From positions 72,089 through 113,901 of the forward strand of contig VGZI01000002.1 of the NCBI GenBank assembly GCA_016872605.1: a stretch of 41,813 nt of DNA, given 5' to 3'. Origin of the DNA: Planctomycetota bacterium. GTDB taxonomy: Bacteria; Planctomycetota; Planctomycetia; Gemmatales; Gemmataceae. The notes under the pieces were generated by a model. The model did no database searches, had not been told where the DNA came from, and saw nothing but the letters and a program-made list of their open reading frames with translations. Position numbers and translations under genes: made by a program. Below are positions 1 to 10,518 of the stretch, piece by piece (position 1 is the first letter of the stretch; each line of letters begins with the position of its first letter).

Positions 1-245
1 CAGCGGCGGCCACGAAATCCGAAACGCCCGTCACGTCAATCCGCGAGCACCGCGACGCATAGTTACGCCGCTTGATAAGAGTATCCTCCACCAAGGACAC
101 GAAGAATCACGAAGAGAATCGGTTTGACTCGATAGCCCTCGTGAGGCACTCGCCTATTTGCTCTCTATGGTCAATTACTTCGGGTTTCTTCGTGGCCTTC
201 GTGGATAACGGCTTTTTGCGTGTTGCCTTCAGCGAGAAGTCCCGA
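1..245. other. Intergenic left edge with a 'cacgaag' inverted repeat
   Basis: No complete gene is visible. The plus-strand frame from base 3 stays open for 19 codons and stops at 60-62 with mostly G/C third positions, so it could be the last residues of a gene cut off by the window edge; this is weak. Bases 89-116 and about 182-208 form an imperfect inverted repeat built from 'ggacacgaagaatcacgaaga' type words. The same words recur at 15701-15830, so this is one copy of a dispersed repeat. The minus-strand DUF255 gene ends just to the right at 246. Confidence 0.5.
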
Positions 246-2309
246 TCATCCACGCAGCGTCGCTCGCAATGCGTCGCCACTGACGATCGGCGACTGGCAC
301 ACGAAGTTCTCGCAGATGTACGTCGTTACCGCGCCTTGGGCCGGGCGACCTTTCAACAGCGGCAACGGACCATCGTCGCTGTCGGACTTCCATGCGATCA
401 CCTGATGCGGGCGAAATGGCCGGCGCAGTAGTTTCAAGGCGTCGATCACCTCAGGCTGCGTCGCCGAGCCGACGACAGCTATCTCTTTCACCGGTCCGAT
501 GTAGAAATCGAAGGCGCTTAGCATCTGCCCCGCGGCCATCGGAGAGCGCTCCATGAGACCGCGGAACAAGTGCAGCGTCCGCTCGGCTTTGTCGAACAGG
601 TCGGCGTCGCCGGTGAGTTTCGCGAGACGCAACAAGCCGGTCACCGCCATCGCGTTGCCGGACGGCGTGGCATTGTCGTGCGGATCCTTGTTGCGAGCGA
701 TAAGCGTTTCGTGGTCCTTGCCGGTGTAAAAGAACCCGCCGTCGGCATCGTCCCAAAATTGCTCGATCATGACCTGGGCCAGCGACTGGGCCGATTCGAT
801 CCAGTGCGACTCGAACGTCGCTTCATAGAGCGTGACGAGCGCGTCGATGAGATAGGCGTAATCTTCGAGATAGGCGTTAAGTTTCGCGGTCGCCGTCGAG
901 CCAGCAACCGAGGCGGTGCGATAGAGCTGCCGGTCGTCGCGGCGCATCTTGGTCAACACAAACACGGCGGCGCGGCTGGCGGCGCGGGCGTACTCTGGAT
1001 TGTCCAATACCTGGGCCGCCTTCGCGAAACTCGCGATCATCATTGCGTTCCAGGAGGTCAGAATCTTCTCGTCGCGCCCCGGCCAGATTCGCGTGCTCCG
1101 CGCATCGAAGAGCGTCTGCTTGCACCGCGCGAGCCTCGCCTTCAAATCACCCAGCGGCATCGACAACATCTTCGCTTCGACATCGAGCCCGCGCGATAGG
1201 TGCAGGATGTTGTGATGCTCCCAGTTGCCCTGCGGCGTGACATCGTAGACATCTGCAAACAACTTGGCGTCATCAGGGCCAAGCAACTGCTCGATCTGGC
1301 CGCGCGTCCAAACGAAAAACTTCCCCTCGATACCCTCGCTATCGGCATCCTGCGTGCTGAAGAACGCGCCGAGCGGGCTGGTCATCTCGCGCATGACATA
1401 GGCCAGCGTCTCTTCGGCGACTTCGCGGTACGTTTCGTTGTTGGTGGCCTGGAACGCTTCGAGGTAGGTCATCGAGAGCAGGGCGTTGTCATAGAGCATT
1501 TTCTCGAAGTGCGGGACGAGCCAATACTGATCCGTGGAGTAGCGATGGAAGCCGCCGCCGAGGTGATCGTAGATGCCGCCCATGGCCATGTGGTCGAGCG
1601 TCGTGCGGACAATGGCGAGGGCATTGTCATCGTTGAAGCGATGGGCAATGCGCAGGAGCAAGCGCAACTCCGTCGGATGCGGGAATTTGGGCGCCTGTCC
1701 GAAGCCGCCGAAACGTGGATCGAACGCGCGGTCCAGCAGGCGCCCGGCGTTCTGAAGAAGCCCAGGGGAGAGCGCAGCGAACCCCTGGGATCCCGATGGC
1801 GCAAGTTGCATCGAGTCGCGCACGGCGGCGGCGATGTTGCCGGCATTTGCGTCAATCTCCGCTCTCCGCGTCTGCCAGGCGTTCGCCAGCGCCGTTATGA
1901 GCTTCTTGAACGACGGCATCCCGTAGCGATCCACGGGCGGAAAGTACGTGCCGCCGTAGAACGGCTCGAGCTTCGGCGTCAGAAAGACGGACATCGGCCA
2001 CCCGCCATGTTGCGTCAAAAGCTGAACGGCGGTCATGTAAATCTGATCAAGATCGGGACGCTCCTCGCGATCGACCTTTATACTGATGAAATAGTCGCTG
2101 AGAATCTTGCCGACTTCGGGATCCTCAAAGCTCTCGTGCTCCATGACGTGACACCAATGGCACGCCGAGTAGCCGATGCTGAGGAAGATGGGCCGATCAA
2201 GCGACTTGGCCTTGGCGAGGGCTTCATCGCCCCACGGATGCCAGTCGACGGGATTATGGGCGTGCTGTTTGAGGTAGGGGCTCGATTCGTGGATGAGTCG
2301 ATTGGTCAT
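246..2309 (-). CDS. Thioredoxin domain-containing protein, DUF255 (YyaL/SPATA20 family)
   Basis: The 687-residue protein is full length for the YyaL/SSP411 family. The N-terminus (residues about 1-165) is a thioredoxin-like domain opening with [20 protein letters not shown] and carrying a CHWC redox motif at 50-53. The rest matches the family's alpha/alpha-barrel region, with [17 protein letters not shown] and [11 protein letters not shown]. The family resembles N-acylglucosamine 2-epimerases in fold; its substrate is not established. There is no signal peptide, so it is probably cytoplasmic. Residues about 174-183 ([10 protein letters not shown]) are encoded by a palindromic repeat that elsewhere in the window is intergenic. 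No clear ribosome-binding site precedes the ATG; instead an 11-bp hairpin (2312-2347) lies 2 nt upstream. Family call is secure, function is not. Confidence 0.93.
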   Translation of the reverse strand: MTNRLIHESSPYLKQHAHNPVDWHPWGDEALAKAKSLDRPIFLSIGYSACHWCHVMEHESFEDPEVGKILSDYFISIKVDREERPDLDQIYMTAVQLLTQHGGWPMSVFLTPKLEPFYGGTYFPPVDRYGMPSFKKLITALANAWQTRRAEIDANAGNIAAAVRDSMQLAPSGSQGFAALSPGLLQNAGRLLDRAFDPRFGGFGQAPKFPHPTELRLLLRIAHRFNDDNALAIVRTTLDHMAMGGIYDHLGGGFHRYSTDQYWLVPHFEKMLYDNALLSMTYLEAFQATNNETYREVAEETLAYVMREMTSPLGAFFSTQDADSEGIEGKFFVWTRGQIEQLLGPDDAKLFADVYDVTPQGNWEHHNILHLSRGLDVEAKMLSMPLGDLKARLARCKQTLFDARSTRIWPGRDEKILTSWNAMMIASFAKAAQVLDNPEYARAASRAAVFVLTKMRRDDRQLYRTASVAGSTATAKLNAYLEDYAYLIDALVTLYEATFESHWIESAQSLAQVMIEQFWDDADGGFFYTGKDHETLIARNKDPHDNATPSGNAMAVTGLLRLAKLTGDADLFDKAERTLHLFRGLMERSPMAAGQMLSAFDFYIGPVKEIAVVGSATQPEVIDALKLLRRPFRPHQVIAWKSDSDDGPLPLLKGRPAQGAVTTYICENFVCQSPIVSGDALRATLRG
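1761..1789. repeat. Palindromic repeat inside the DUF255 gene ('cccaggg' family)
   Basis: Bases 1761-1789 start with cccaggggagagcgcagcga and end with cccctggg, with arms CCCAGGGG/CCCCTGGG around a GC-rich centre. The same 29-nt design occurs intergenically at 13636-13664 and, with one arm base changed, at 11558-11586. Here it is translated in frame as [10 protein letters not shown]. Confidence 0.8.
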
Positions 2310-2311
2310 GG

Positions 2312-2347
2312 GAGCGCATCCGTGGATGGGATTGGGCGGATGCGCTC
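2312..2347 (-). promoter_or_regulatory. Hairpin abutting the DUF255 start codon
   Basis: GAGCGCATCCG at 2312-2322 and its exact complement at 2337-2347 give an 11-bp perfect stem with a 14-nt loop. The stem ends 2 nt before the ATG at 2309, where a ribosome-binding site should lie. It could restrict translation, or be a repeat remnant; the sequence cannot decide. Confidence 0.45.
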
Positions 2348-2369
2348 ATGATATCGCGCGGGGCCGATT

Positions 2370-2429
2370 GTGGGGCACATTCTCAATGTGCCGGCGCCCG
2401 CGGTCGGGCACGTTGAAAACGCGCCCCAC
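2370..2429. repeat. Nested palindromic repeat between the desaturase and DUF255 genes
   Basis: Outer arms GTGGGGC (2370-2376) and GCCCCAC (2423-2429) enclose inner half-palindromes 'cacattctcaatgtg' and 'cacgttgaaaacg'. It lies between the end of the minus-strand desaturase and the start of DUF255. It looks like one of the dispersed palindromic families; no ORF covers it convincingly. Confidence 0.65.
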
Positions 2430-2438
2430 GGACTGTGG

Positions 2439-3443
<1,005 letters not shown>

Positions 3444-3579
3444 GTTGTGTGTGGGTATCCGATTGCTGCGAAAAAACGTCCGCCTTTCGGAGGACGGGGC
3501 AAAGTGCAGATCGACCGTCGTGTAACTTTACGTGAAAACGGACTGAATACAAGGCGAATCTCGCGTTTGCCGCCCTTTC

Positions 3580-4992
3580 CTACGAAAGAATCTCGTGCAG
3601 CACCTCGCCGTGCACGTTCGTCAAGCGGCGGCGGATGCCGTTGTGGTAAAAGGTCAGACGTTCGTGGTTGACTCCTAGCAAATGCAGTACCGTGGCGTGA
3701 AAATCGTACCAGTTGACGACTTTCTCCTCGGCTTTCCATCCTATCTCGTCCGTGGCGCCATACTTAAGGCCATGCTTCAGCCCGGCGCCGGCGAGCCAGA
3801 CGCTGAAGCCGTACTGGTTGTGATCACGTCCCAGGCCGACAACGTTGGCAGCCGACTGCGTAAATGGCGTACGGCCAAACTCGGTAGTGAACAAAACAAG
3901 CGTATCGTCGAGCATGCCCCGACGGCGTAGATCACGCAGCAAGCCGGCGACAGGCTTGTCGATGCGTGGCGCCTCCTGGCCGTGGTTCTGACGCATGTTC
4001 TCGTGCCCGTCCCAGTTGATGCGCGGATTGCCGAACGACCCGCCGCTGAAGAGCTGTACGAAGCGAACGCCGCGTTCGAGCAAGCGCCGAGCGAGCAGGC
4101 AACCGCGGCCGAACTCGGCGGACTCCGGACGATCGAGCCCGTAGAGCGACTGGGTGGCTTGCGTTTCCTGGCGAAGGTCGGCGACTTCGGGGACCGCGAT
4201 CTGCATGCGAGCCGCCAACTCGTAACTTCGGATACGCGCAGCGAGTGCGTCGTCGCCAGGACGCTGCAGTTGATGCTGCTGGTTCAGAGCGGCGACGAGA
4301 TCGCGCGTCGCCCGATCCGCATCCGCAGGCTGCTCACGAGCCGGGAACAAATCGTCGATCGGCGTCCCCTGGCTGCGCATGGTGACGCCTTGATGCCGTG
4401 CGGGGAGAAAGCCGTTCGTCCAATTGATGCTGCCTCCCGCAGGCTGGCCGCGCGTATCGGGAATTACGACGAACGCAGGCAGATTGTCAGTCTCGCTGCC
4501 GAGACCATACGACAGCCAGGCGCCCAGAGTAGGGAAGCCATTCAGGCGAAAGCCAGTGTTTTCTTGGAACGTCGCTGGCGTGTGGTTCGACGTCTCGGCG
4601 ACCATCGAGTTGATCACCGTCAGCTCGTCGGCGACCTGAGCGATTTCGGGAAAGAGGTCGGAGACCCACAGCCCGCTCTGGCCGCGCTGGCGAAAGCGCC
4701 AGTCGTTTTGCCGAAGCAGTCCGATCTGGCCGAAGAAGACGTCGGGGCGTTCGCTCGATTGTAGCGATCGGCCGTGGAGGCGAGCCAGTTCCGGCTTGTA
4801 ATCGAACGAATCGACCTGGCTCAGGGCGCCGCACAAACAGATGTGGATCGCTCGCCGTGCACTGGGCGGATGGTGCGGCGGCGGATCGGACGCTTCGCCC
4901 GGAGCGGTTTTCCCGTCGCGCGCTAGTAGGGCGGCAAGTGCGGCGCCTCCGAGCCCGTGCGTAGTCCAGTTCAGAAAGTCGCGGCGATTCAT
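3580..4992 (-). CDS. DUF1501 domain-containing protein, Tat-exported
   Basis: I place the start at 4992 rather than the longest frame (5031), because the protein then begins MNRRDFLNWTTHGLGG, a twin-arginine signal, and GAGGGGGG lies upstream. The resulting 470-residue protein is a typical planctomycete DUF1501 member, a family distantly related to the alkaline phosphatase/sulfatase superfamily. Visible family segments include HICLCGALSQVDSFDYKPE, GLLRDLRRRGMLDDTLVLF and TTEFGRTPFTQ, and a C-terminal YDFHATVLHLLGVNHERLTF. It lies 76 nt downstream of a DUF1549/DUF1553 gene on the same strand, the canonical two-gene arrangement of the phylum, so the products probably act together outside the cytoplasmic membrane. 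Biochemical function is unknown. Confidence 0.93.
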   Translation of the reverse strand: MNRRDFLNWTTHGLGGAALAALLARDGKTAPGEASDPPPHHPPSARRAIHICLCGALSQVDSFDYKPELARLHGRSLQSSERPDVFFGQIGLLRQNDWRFRQRGQSGLWVSDLFPEIAQVADELTVINSMVAETSNHTPATFQENTGFRLNGFPTLGAWLSYGLGSETDNLPAFVVIPDTRGQPAGGSINWTNGFLPARHQGVTMRSQGTPIDDLFPAREQPADADRATRDLVAALNQQHQLQRPGDDALAARIRSYELAARMQIAVPEVADLRQETQATQSLYGLDRPESAEFGRGCLLARRLLERGVRFVQLFSGGSFGNPRINWDGHENMRQNHGQEAPRIDKPVAGLLRDLRRRGMLDDTLVLFTTEFGRTPFTQSAANVVGLGRDHNQYGFSVWLAGAGLKHGLKYGATDEIGWKAEEKVVNWYDFHATVLHLLGVNHERLTFYHNGIRRRLTNVHGEVLHEILS

Positions 4993-5068
4993 GCGAGCAT
5001 TCCCCCCTCGTGTAGCGTCCGTCAGGCCCATTCGGCAGGGCAGGGTGTGGCGCGGGTGCTAAATGAAC

Positions 5069-8053
5069 TCAATCCACGTAGACAAACTCATTGCTGTTGA
5101 ACACCGCTCTGCAAAAAACCGCCAGGCCGTGCCGCTCGATCACCGGACGCGCACGAGCAATATCCTCGTCGGTGGGGCGACGGCTGTAGGCGAGCTCATA
5201 CGCCCGCATGACCTGCGTACCTATTTCATTGCCCGCTTCCTTCCTTAGACGCTCGGCAAAACGATCCGACATTCGCAGGACGAACGCGTTGTTCAGCATG
5301 GACAGCGCCTGCAAGGGTGTCGTTGTCACCGCGCGGCGCGGCGCTACAACCGACGGATCGGGGCAGTCGAGAGCGTCGAGCAGACCATTACGCCCCGAAC
5401 GGGCCCACGTGCGGTAGATGCTGCGGCGAAACAGAGCTGGATCGTCGCGATCGATCGGGTTGTAGTAGTGCGTCGCGCCGCGGATCGTGAGCTGGAAGTC
5501 TTGATACCCAGGTCCGCCGCGTGCAAGGTTCAGTTGCCCGGCGACCGACAAGATGCTGTCGCGCAACGCTTCCGCTTCGAGCCGCATCGGGCTCTTGCGC
5601 CAAAGGAGACGATTGTTTGCGTCGTGTTTGGCAGTGTCGACGCGATGACGCGACGATTGCCGATACGTCGCGGAGTTGACGATCAGGCGATGGATGTGCT
5701 TGACGCTGTAGCCGTTCTTGATGAACTCGTCGGCCAGCCAATCGAGCAATTCAGGATGCGACGGTCGGCCGCCGTTGAAGCCGAAGTCGCTGGGGGTATC
5801 GACGAGCCCGGCGCCGAAGTGGTGATGCCAGAGGCGATTGACCATGACGCGAGCGAAGAGCGGGTTGTTCGGTCCGGTGATCCATTCGGCGAGCGTTCGG
5901 CGTCTGTCCATGTCGGAAGCGTCAGCCCGCAGGCCGAAATCGTGCTTGATACCGAGCGCCGCAACGCCGCTGGGCGCGAGCACCATGCCCTTCTGCGCCG
6001 GATTGCCGCGATGCAACAAATAGGTAGGCTCAGGCACGCGCGGCGCGACAGCGTAAACGCGTTGGGCGGGCGGCCCTTGGGAGAGTACCGCGTTGGCCAG
6101 AGCGATCCCTTTCAATAGTTCCGCGCGTTTCGCCTTCGTGGCTGCATCGAGTCGGCGTTCGATTTCGTCGTCCGTGATGTAGTCAGCAGTCGCGCCCGCA
6201 CTGGCGGCAATCTCCATCGCGGAAAGCGCTCGGCCAAACACCTCGGCGCGGACGATCGTGCCATCGAGGTGCTTACTGCCGCCGGCCGGCGAATGACGCA
6301 ATCCGAACAGCAGCATCGCCTGATCCGCATCGAATGATTGCAAGCCGCTTGCCTTGTATGGCTTGCCATAGGCGATACCGTTGCGAAACGCAGCGATCGT
6401 GCCGTCGGCGTGGTAGACGATGGCGATGTGAATCGGCTTGTCCACCTCGGTCTCCGCCGGGCCGTCGAGATCCTTCGTACGGCGAAAGAACTCGCTGCCG
6501 GACATCCAGCGGCCCGGTTGACGTTCGCCGAACACGACGGCGTCGAAGCGGTCGCCGTCGAGGGACTGCAAGCTAATCGCGGCCCCACCTTTCTGATTGA
6601 GTTGTCGTAACCTCACGATGGCCACGAGCGTCTTGGCGCCGATGCGCGTTTTTAGCGGCGGCGTGCTTGCGTAGCTCGTGCCGGCGGGGAGGTCGAGGCC
6701 TCCGGGCTTTAACGCGGCGCCATTGTGCAGCTTGATTTCCAGGCCGGCAATTTGATCCTTGCCGCTCTTGGTGAAATCCCAGCGATGCAGCGCATCGGCC
6801 ACGGCAATCGGCTCTTTCGGTCGCTTCCCATGATCGGCGAGGATCTTGGCGCGGATGGGCCGTTCCAACTCGGCGAGGGCGCTGTGAAGTTTCTCGAACT
6901 GGGCCCGTGTCTCCGCATGGCGTTTCTCGAATGCTAAACGGACCGTTGGCGTGGCGACATCGCGCACGCCGTGACGCACCCCTGCGACCGCCGCGGTCAG
7001 GCGATAATACTCCTCCATGCGCACCGGATCGAACTTGTGATCGTGGCAGCGGGCACATTGCACCGTTAAGCCGAGGAATGTTTGGCCGATCGTGCCAACA
7101 ATGTCCTCGAGTTCGTCCTGGCGAACAACGGCTTTCATCGCCGCGCTCTGTTGCCCCTGGCCGACGGAATCGTACCCGCCCGCAACGAGAAACCCGGTAG
7201 CGGCGATCGCGTCCGGATCGCCAAGCTTCAGCACGTCGCCTGCGATTTGAAGCCGGGCGAATTCGTCGTAGGGCATATCCTTGTTGATCGCGTCGATTAC
7301 CCAGTCGCGGTAGGGCCAGGCGTTTTTGCGCAGTTCGTCATGCTCGAATCCGTGGCTCTCGCCGAAGCGAACGACGTCCAGCCAATGCCTCGCCCAGCGT
7401 TCGCCGTACGCTTGGCTCGAAAGCAGTTTGTCGACGAGTGCCACGTGCACCTTTTCGCCGGCGTGATAGGCCTTGATGAAATCGACGGCGTCATCGGGCG
7501 ACGGCGGCAGGCCGGTCAGGTCGAAGGAGAGCCGACGCCTCAGCGTCATTGCCTCTTCTTCACGTGACGGCGATAAGCCCTCGGCTTCCATCCTGGCCAG
7601 AATGAACTGGTCGATCGAATTGCGAGCCCAGTCCTTGTTCTTTACACCTGGCAATGTGGGCCGTTTGATCGGCTGCAGGGCCCACCAGTCGTAACCGGCC
7701 CGTCTCGAGGTCGTGACACGAAATGGGTCGATGGGATCGCTTCCCCACTTGGCGCCGTTTTCGATCCACGCCTTCAGGAGCGCCTTTTCCTTGTCGTCGA
7801 GCGGCTTCTTCGGCGGCATCTCGCCGGCCTCGACCCGTTGCCACAATGTGCTCTCCTTCAGATTCTTCGGCGTGACAACACTCATCGCCGACGCCTTTTT
7901 CGTGAGGTCGAGCTTCCCTTTCGGCTTGGTCCCGCTGTGGCAATCGATGCAGCGATCGATCAATAGTGGAGCGATGGCCTGATCAAACTGCCGATCCTGT
8001 GCCGACGCCGCGACGGGCGCGATTAAGATACAGATACTTGTCAGGTAGCGCAT
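5069..8053 (-). CDS. PSCyt1/DUF1549/LamG/DUF1553 protein
   Basis: Start chosen at 8053, giving a signal peptide (MRYLTSICILIAPVAASAQ) and a GAGG upstream; the frame extends 40 codons further without a plausible leader. The 994-residue protein contains a planctomycete cytochrome-c-like domain with the heme motif CIDCH (35-39), DUF1549 (about 145-345) with a second CARCH (334-338) followed by DHKFDP, a LamG/concanavalin-like insertion (about 423-620), and DUF1553 (about 715-970). Two CxxCH motifs suggest covalent heme and redox activity; the LamG fold suggests carbohydrate or ligand binding. It forms an operon with the DUF1501 gene downstream. The system is widespread in planctomycetes but its reaction is not established. 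A divergent gene starts 145 nt away at 8198. Confidence 0.93.
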   Translation of the reverse strand: MRYLTSICILIAPVAASAQDRQFDQAIAPLLIDRCIDCHSGTKPKGKLDLTKKASAMSVVTPKNLKESTLWQRVEAGEMPPKKPLDDKEKALLKAWIENGAKWGSDPIDPFRVTTSRRAGYDWWALQPIKRPTLPGVKNKDWARNSIDQFILARMEAEGLSPSREEEAMTLRRRLSFDLTGLPPSPDDAVDFIKAYHAGEKVHVALVDKLLSSQAYGERWARHWLDVVRFGESHGFEHDELRKNAWPYRDWVIDAINKDMPYDEFARLQIAGDVLKLGDPDAIAATGFLVAGGYDSVGQGQQSAAMKAVVRQDELEDIVGTIGQTFLGLTVQCARCHDHKFDPVRMEEYYRLTAAVAGVRHGVRDVATPTVRLAFEKRHAETRAQFEKLHSALAELERPIRAKILADHGKRPKEPIAVADALHRWDFTKSGKDQIAGLEIKLHNGAALKPGGLDLPAGTSYASTPPLKTRIGAKTLVAIVRLRQLNQKGGAAISLQSLDGDRFDAVVFGERQPGRWMSGSEFFRRTKDLDGPAETEVDKPIHIAIVYHADGTIAAFRNGIAYGKPYKASGLQSFDADQAMLLFGLRHSPAGGSKHLDGTIVRAEVFGRALSAMEIAASAGATADYITDDEIERRLDAATKAKRAELLKGIALANAVLSQGPPAQRVYAVAPRVPEPTYLLHRGNPAQKGMVLAPSGVAALGIKHDFGLRADASDMDRRRTLAEWITGPNNPLFARVMVNRLWHHHFGAGLVDTPSDFGFNGGRPSHPELLDWLADEFIKNGYSVKHIHRLIVNSATYRQSSRHRVDTAKHDANNRLLWRKSPMRLEAEALRDSILSVAGQLNLARGGPGYQDFQLTIRGATHYYNPIDRDDPALFRRSIYRTWARSGRNGLLDALDCPDPSVVAPRRAVTTTPLQALSMLNNAFVLRMSDRFAERLRKEAGNEIGTQVMRAYELAYSRRPTDEDIARARPVIERHGLAVFCRAVFNSNEFVYVD

Positions 8054-8197
8054 TATTCGGCCTCGATTCAGACATTCGACCCTGCCAAACAACTTATGCG
8101 GTGTGTTCCGCGTGGACAACCATGCGGCCGGGCTTATCATGAAGGTGACGACCCCGCCAGCGTTGGCTTTCATACCGCCATTCCGGAGACGCTACCG
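8054..8197. promoter_or_regulatory. Divergent promoter region
   Basis: These 144 bp separate the start of the minus-strand PSCyt1/DUF1553 operon from the start of a plus-strand exported-protein gene and must hold both promoters. I see GAGG before the minus gene and GGAGA (8185-8189) before the plus gene, but no convincing -35/-10 pair and no repeat. Confidence 0.4.
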
Positions 8198-9127
8198 ATG
8201 TTTCGCTTTGTCCTCATTCCTGGTTTTTTCATCATTGCACTTTCGCCGGTCCTATCGAACGACAAGAAGGAGCCGGACAAGTCCGACAAAAAGCCAGCCA
8301 AAGATGCCAACCTTCTGGTGATCCCGCCGACCGGAGGCAAGAGCGTCCCGCTGGCCGACTGGCGCTTCTCGCAGGGCACGCGGCATCTCGCATTCACCGG
8401 CGAGAAAAGCACGCCCAAGGGCAAAGCGGGGCCCGAATACCTCGAATTCCGCGAAGAGAAATCGACCACCTACAAGAATGGCATCTACACCTACATCCCG
8501 CTCACGAGTGTCCGCACGCTCGATTATGATCGCGAGAAAAAGACCGTCACCGCGGTCGCCGTCGCGGAATCTGGCGATGTCACGCTCGTCGGCTCGACCA
8601 AGTTCACCAGCAACAAGATCACCATCGAAGGTGACGCGATCCTCGAAGGCCTCGGCTCCGCCACGGTCAAGTTTCAAGGCGGCATCGACAAGGGACTGCA
8701 GCGCGTCACCTTTCCCAACCCGAAATCGGCCGACAAAGTCAATGGCTCCGCCGCCGTCATCACTGCCGACGATAAGGAGAAGAACAAGCATACTGTTCAC
8801 GATGTTCAGCCGGTGTTCCTCGTCGACGGGCAATACCGCACGATGCCATACATGATGTTCAAGAAGGCGGTAAAAGTCGACTTCGACAAGCTTGCCGCGC
8901 TGCGCTGGGCCCCCTCTGACGAAAAGAAAAAGACGGCCAACGAGTACGAAGTCACCCTCAAGGATGGCAACAAGCACACGCTGTCCATACTCATCGTCGT
9001 GGAGCTCGAGAAGAAGAAAACGATGAGCTTCGTCGGCCTGGTCGGCCGCGTGCCGGTCGGATACAAGCTGTTCATGCTCGATGCGATCGCGGAATACCGT
9101 GCGGTCGCCAACGACGAGAAGAAATGA
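8198..9127 (+). CDS. Exported protein of unknown function
   Basis: The ATG at 8198 is preceded by GGAGA and begins a clear signal peptide (MFRFVLIPGFFIIALSPVLS); the longer frame from 8096 is unlikely. The mature ~290-residue protein opens with a lysine/aspartate-rich linker (NDKKEPDKSDKKPAKDA) and then alternates beta-rich stretches such as EYLEFREEKSTTYKNGIYTY, YIPLTSVRTLDYDREKKTVT and VDFDKLAALRWAPSDEKKKT. I recognise no domain. Highly charged secreted proteins of this style recur through the window (11649, 12624, 18350). It is divergent from the DUF1553 operon and 161 nt before the WD40 gene. Confidence 0.85.
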   Translation: MFRFVLIPGFFIIALSPVLSNDKKEPDKSDKKPAKDANLLVIPPTGGKSVPLADWRFSQGTRHLAFTGEKSTPKGKAGPEYLEFREEKSTTYKNGIYTYIPLTSVRTLDYDREKKTVTAVAVAESGDVTLVGSTKFTSNKITIEGDAILEGLGSATVKFQGGIDKGLQRVTFPNPKSADKVNGSAAVITADDKEKNKHTVHDVQPVFLVDGQYRTMPYMMFKKAVKVDFDKLAALRWAPSDEKKKTANEYEVTLKDGNKHTLSILIVVELEKKKTMSFVGLVGRVPVGYKLFMLDAIAEYRAVANDEKK

Positions 9128-9140
9128 GCAACGGCAGGTA

Positions 9141-9254
9141 ACCACAGAGTCAAAGAGGTCACAGAGAAAAACCCAGCCTCAGATTGTGAATCGTGAGCCG
9201 GCAAGGGTATCGGCTTTTTTTAGCCTTTTCTCTGTGTGCTCTATGACTCGGTGG
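9141..9254. repeat. Inverted repeat, 'ccacagag' family
   Basis: Bases 9142-9170 and 9226-9254 are imperfect reverse complements (about 25 of 29 positions) built from ccacagagtc and cacagagaaaa. It fills the gap between the exported protein and the WD40 gene. It resembles the 'ccacgaagg' repeats at 90-208 and 15701-15830 in layout but not in word, so it is probably a sister family. It may double as a terminator. Confidence 0.65.
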
Positions 9255-9288
9255 CTAGTATTGTTGCTCGATCTGCAGCGGGGTTTGC

Positions 9289-10518
9289 ATGGCTACGCGC
9301 GCTTCGTTTCTCCTTATCACGCTGATCCTGATCGAATCGTACGCTGGCGCAGGCGATGATTTCGCCAAGAATCGGCTGCGCGAGTTGCAAACGCGCGTTG
9401 TCAAGCAAGAGTTTCAAGGCGACAAGCTGCGCCGCGAAATCGTCGCCTTCGCCCGCGAACAAGTCGGCACTCCGCTCTATGCCAAAGCAATCGAAGCACT
9501 CTCAGCGTGTCCGGCGCCGATCGATCGGCTCGACGTCAAAGCCATTGACGACGGCGATTTCGCGGCGGCCGGCATCGATCAACTCGTCGCCCTGGCGCGA
9601 TCGCACACGCGAGCCGTCGCCCACGTGGCATTCTCGTTTGACGGAGACCTGATGGCCTCGGCGAGCTGGGACAACACGGTAGACATCTACAAGCTCGGCG
9701 GCAAGGCGCCGAACTCGCTGGCGACCCTCGACGCCAGTCCGAGCGGCATCTCGTTCAGTCCCGACGGGAAGCAACTCGGAACCGGTTGTGCCGACACCCA
9801 GACGATCGTTTGGGACCTCACCGGCGACAAGCCGAAGCAACAACACAAGCTCAGCGGGCATTTCAATCGACCCTTCGCGCTGGCGTTCGCGCCAAAGGGG
9901 AAAATGCTTGCCAGCGGCTGTTTTGAACCGTTGTTGCGCGTGTTCAAGCTCGATGATCTAACTCCGGAGGTCTTTGCCGTCGTCACGAAGGAGTCAACCG
10001 CGGCCCGAGGCGTCTGGTCGCTGGCGTTCAGCTATGACGCCAAGCATCTCATCGGCGGCAGCCATTTCGGCAAGGAAACACTGCGTGTCTGGGACGTGTC
10101 GGGCAAGACACTTCAGACCCGCGCCATTGCGCCGGCGCTGGCCCGCGTCGTAGTCAGCTCGCCGGTTGACCCAACGTTCGCGTTTGCGGGAGATTCGCCT
10201 GCGATTCAGATTTGGACTTGCGAGAAAGATCGTATCGAGAAGATCCGTACCCTCACGGGGCACAAGGGCGAGGGATTACCCCCTGCCGTCAAGGCACTGG
10301 CATTCTCGCCGGACGGCAAGCTGCTCGCCAGCGCGGGGCAAGACAAGCACGTCCGGCTCTGGACCGTTGCCACCGGCGTCAAAGCGCGCGAATGGAAGCA
10401 CAACGCCGAGCCGCGTGCGTTGGCATTCTCGTCCGATGGCCGGCATCTCGCCATCGGCAATAGCGATGGCACGCTGTACGTCGTCCGGTTGCAGGCTCTG
10501 AAGATCAAGCAAGACTGA
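9289..10518 (+). CDS. Exported WD40 repeat protein
   Basis: A 409-residue protein with an N-terminal signal peptide (MATRASFLLITLILIESYAGA), a short helical region (about 22-95), then six to seven WD40 units. Repeats show typical strands, for example AFSFDGDLMASASWDNTVDI, SFSPDGKQLGTGCADTQTIV, LAFAPKGKMLASGCF, LAFSPDGKLLASAGQDKHVR and ALAFSSDGRHLAIGNSDGTL. These fold into a beta-propeller and normally serve as a binding scaffold; the signal peptide puts it outside the cytoplasm, which is common in planctomycetes. Partner unknown. Its stop codon directly abuts the stop of the opposite-strand dehydrogenase. Confidence 0.9.
   Translation: MATRASFLLITLILIESYAGAGDDFAKNRLRELQTRVVKQEFQGDKLRREIVAFAREQVGTPLYAKAIEALSACPAPIDRLDVKAIDDGDFAAAGIDQLVALARSHTRAVAHVAFSFDGDLMASASWDNTVDIYKLGGKAPNSLATLDASPSGISFSPDGKQLGTGCADTQTIVWDLTGDKPKQQHKLSGHFNRPFALAFAPKGKMLASGCFEPLLRVFKLDDLTPEVFAVVTKESTAARGVWSLAFSYDAKHLIGGSHFGKETLRVWDVSGKTLQTRAIAPALARVVVSSPVDPTFAFAGDSPAIQIWTCEKDRIEKIRTLTGHKGEGLPPAVKALAFSPDGKLLASAGQDKHVRLWTVATGVKAREWKHNAEPRALAFSSDGRHLAIGNSDGTLYVVRLQALKIKQD

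Noticed and set aside
1200..2351. 383-codon plus-strand frame opposite DUF255, and similar long antisense frames (e.g. 2643-3671, 26472-27590)
   Set aside because: High-GC antisense shadows of clear genes; no family motif, leader or ribosome-binding site.
9141..9254. CRISPR-like repeats
   Set aside because: Repeats are inverted pairs, not regularly spaced direct repeats, and no cas gene is present.
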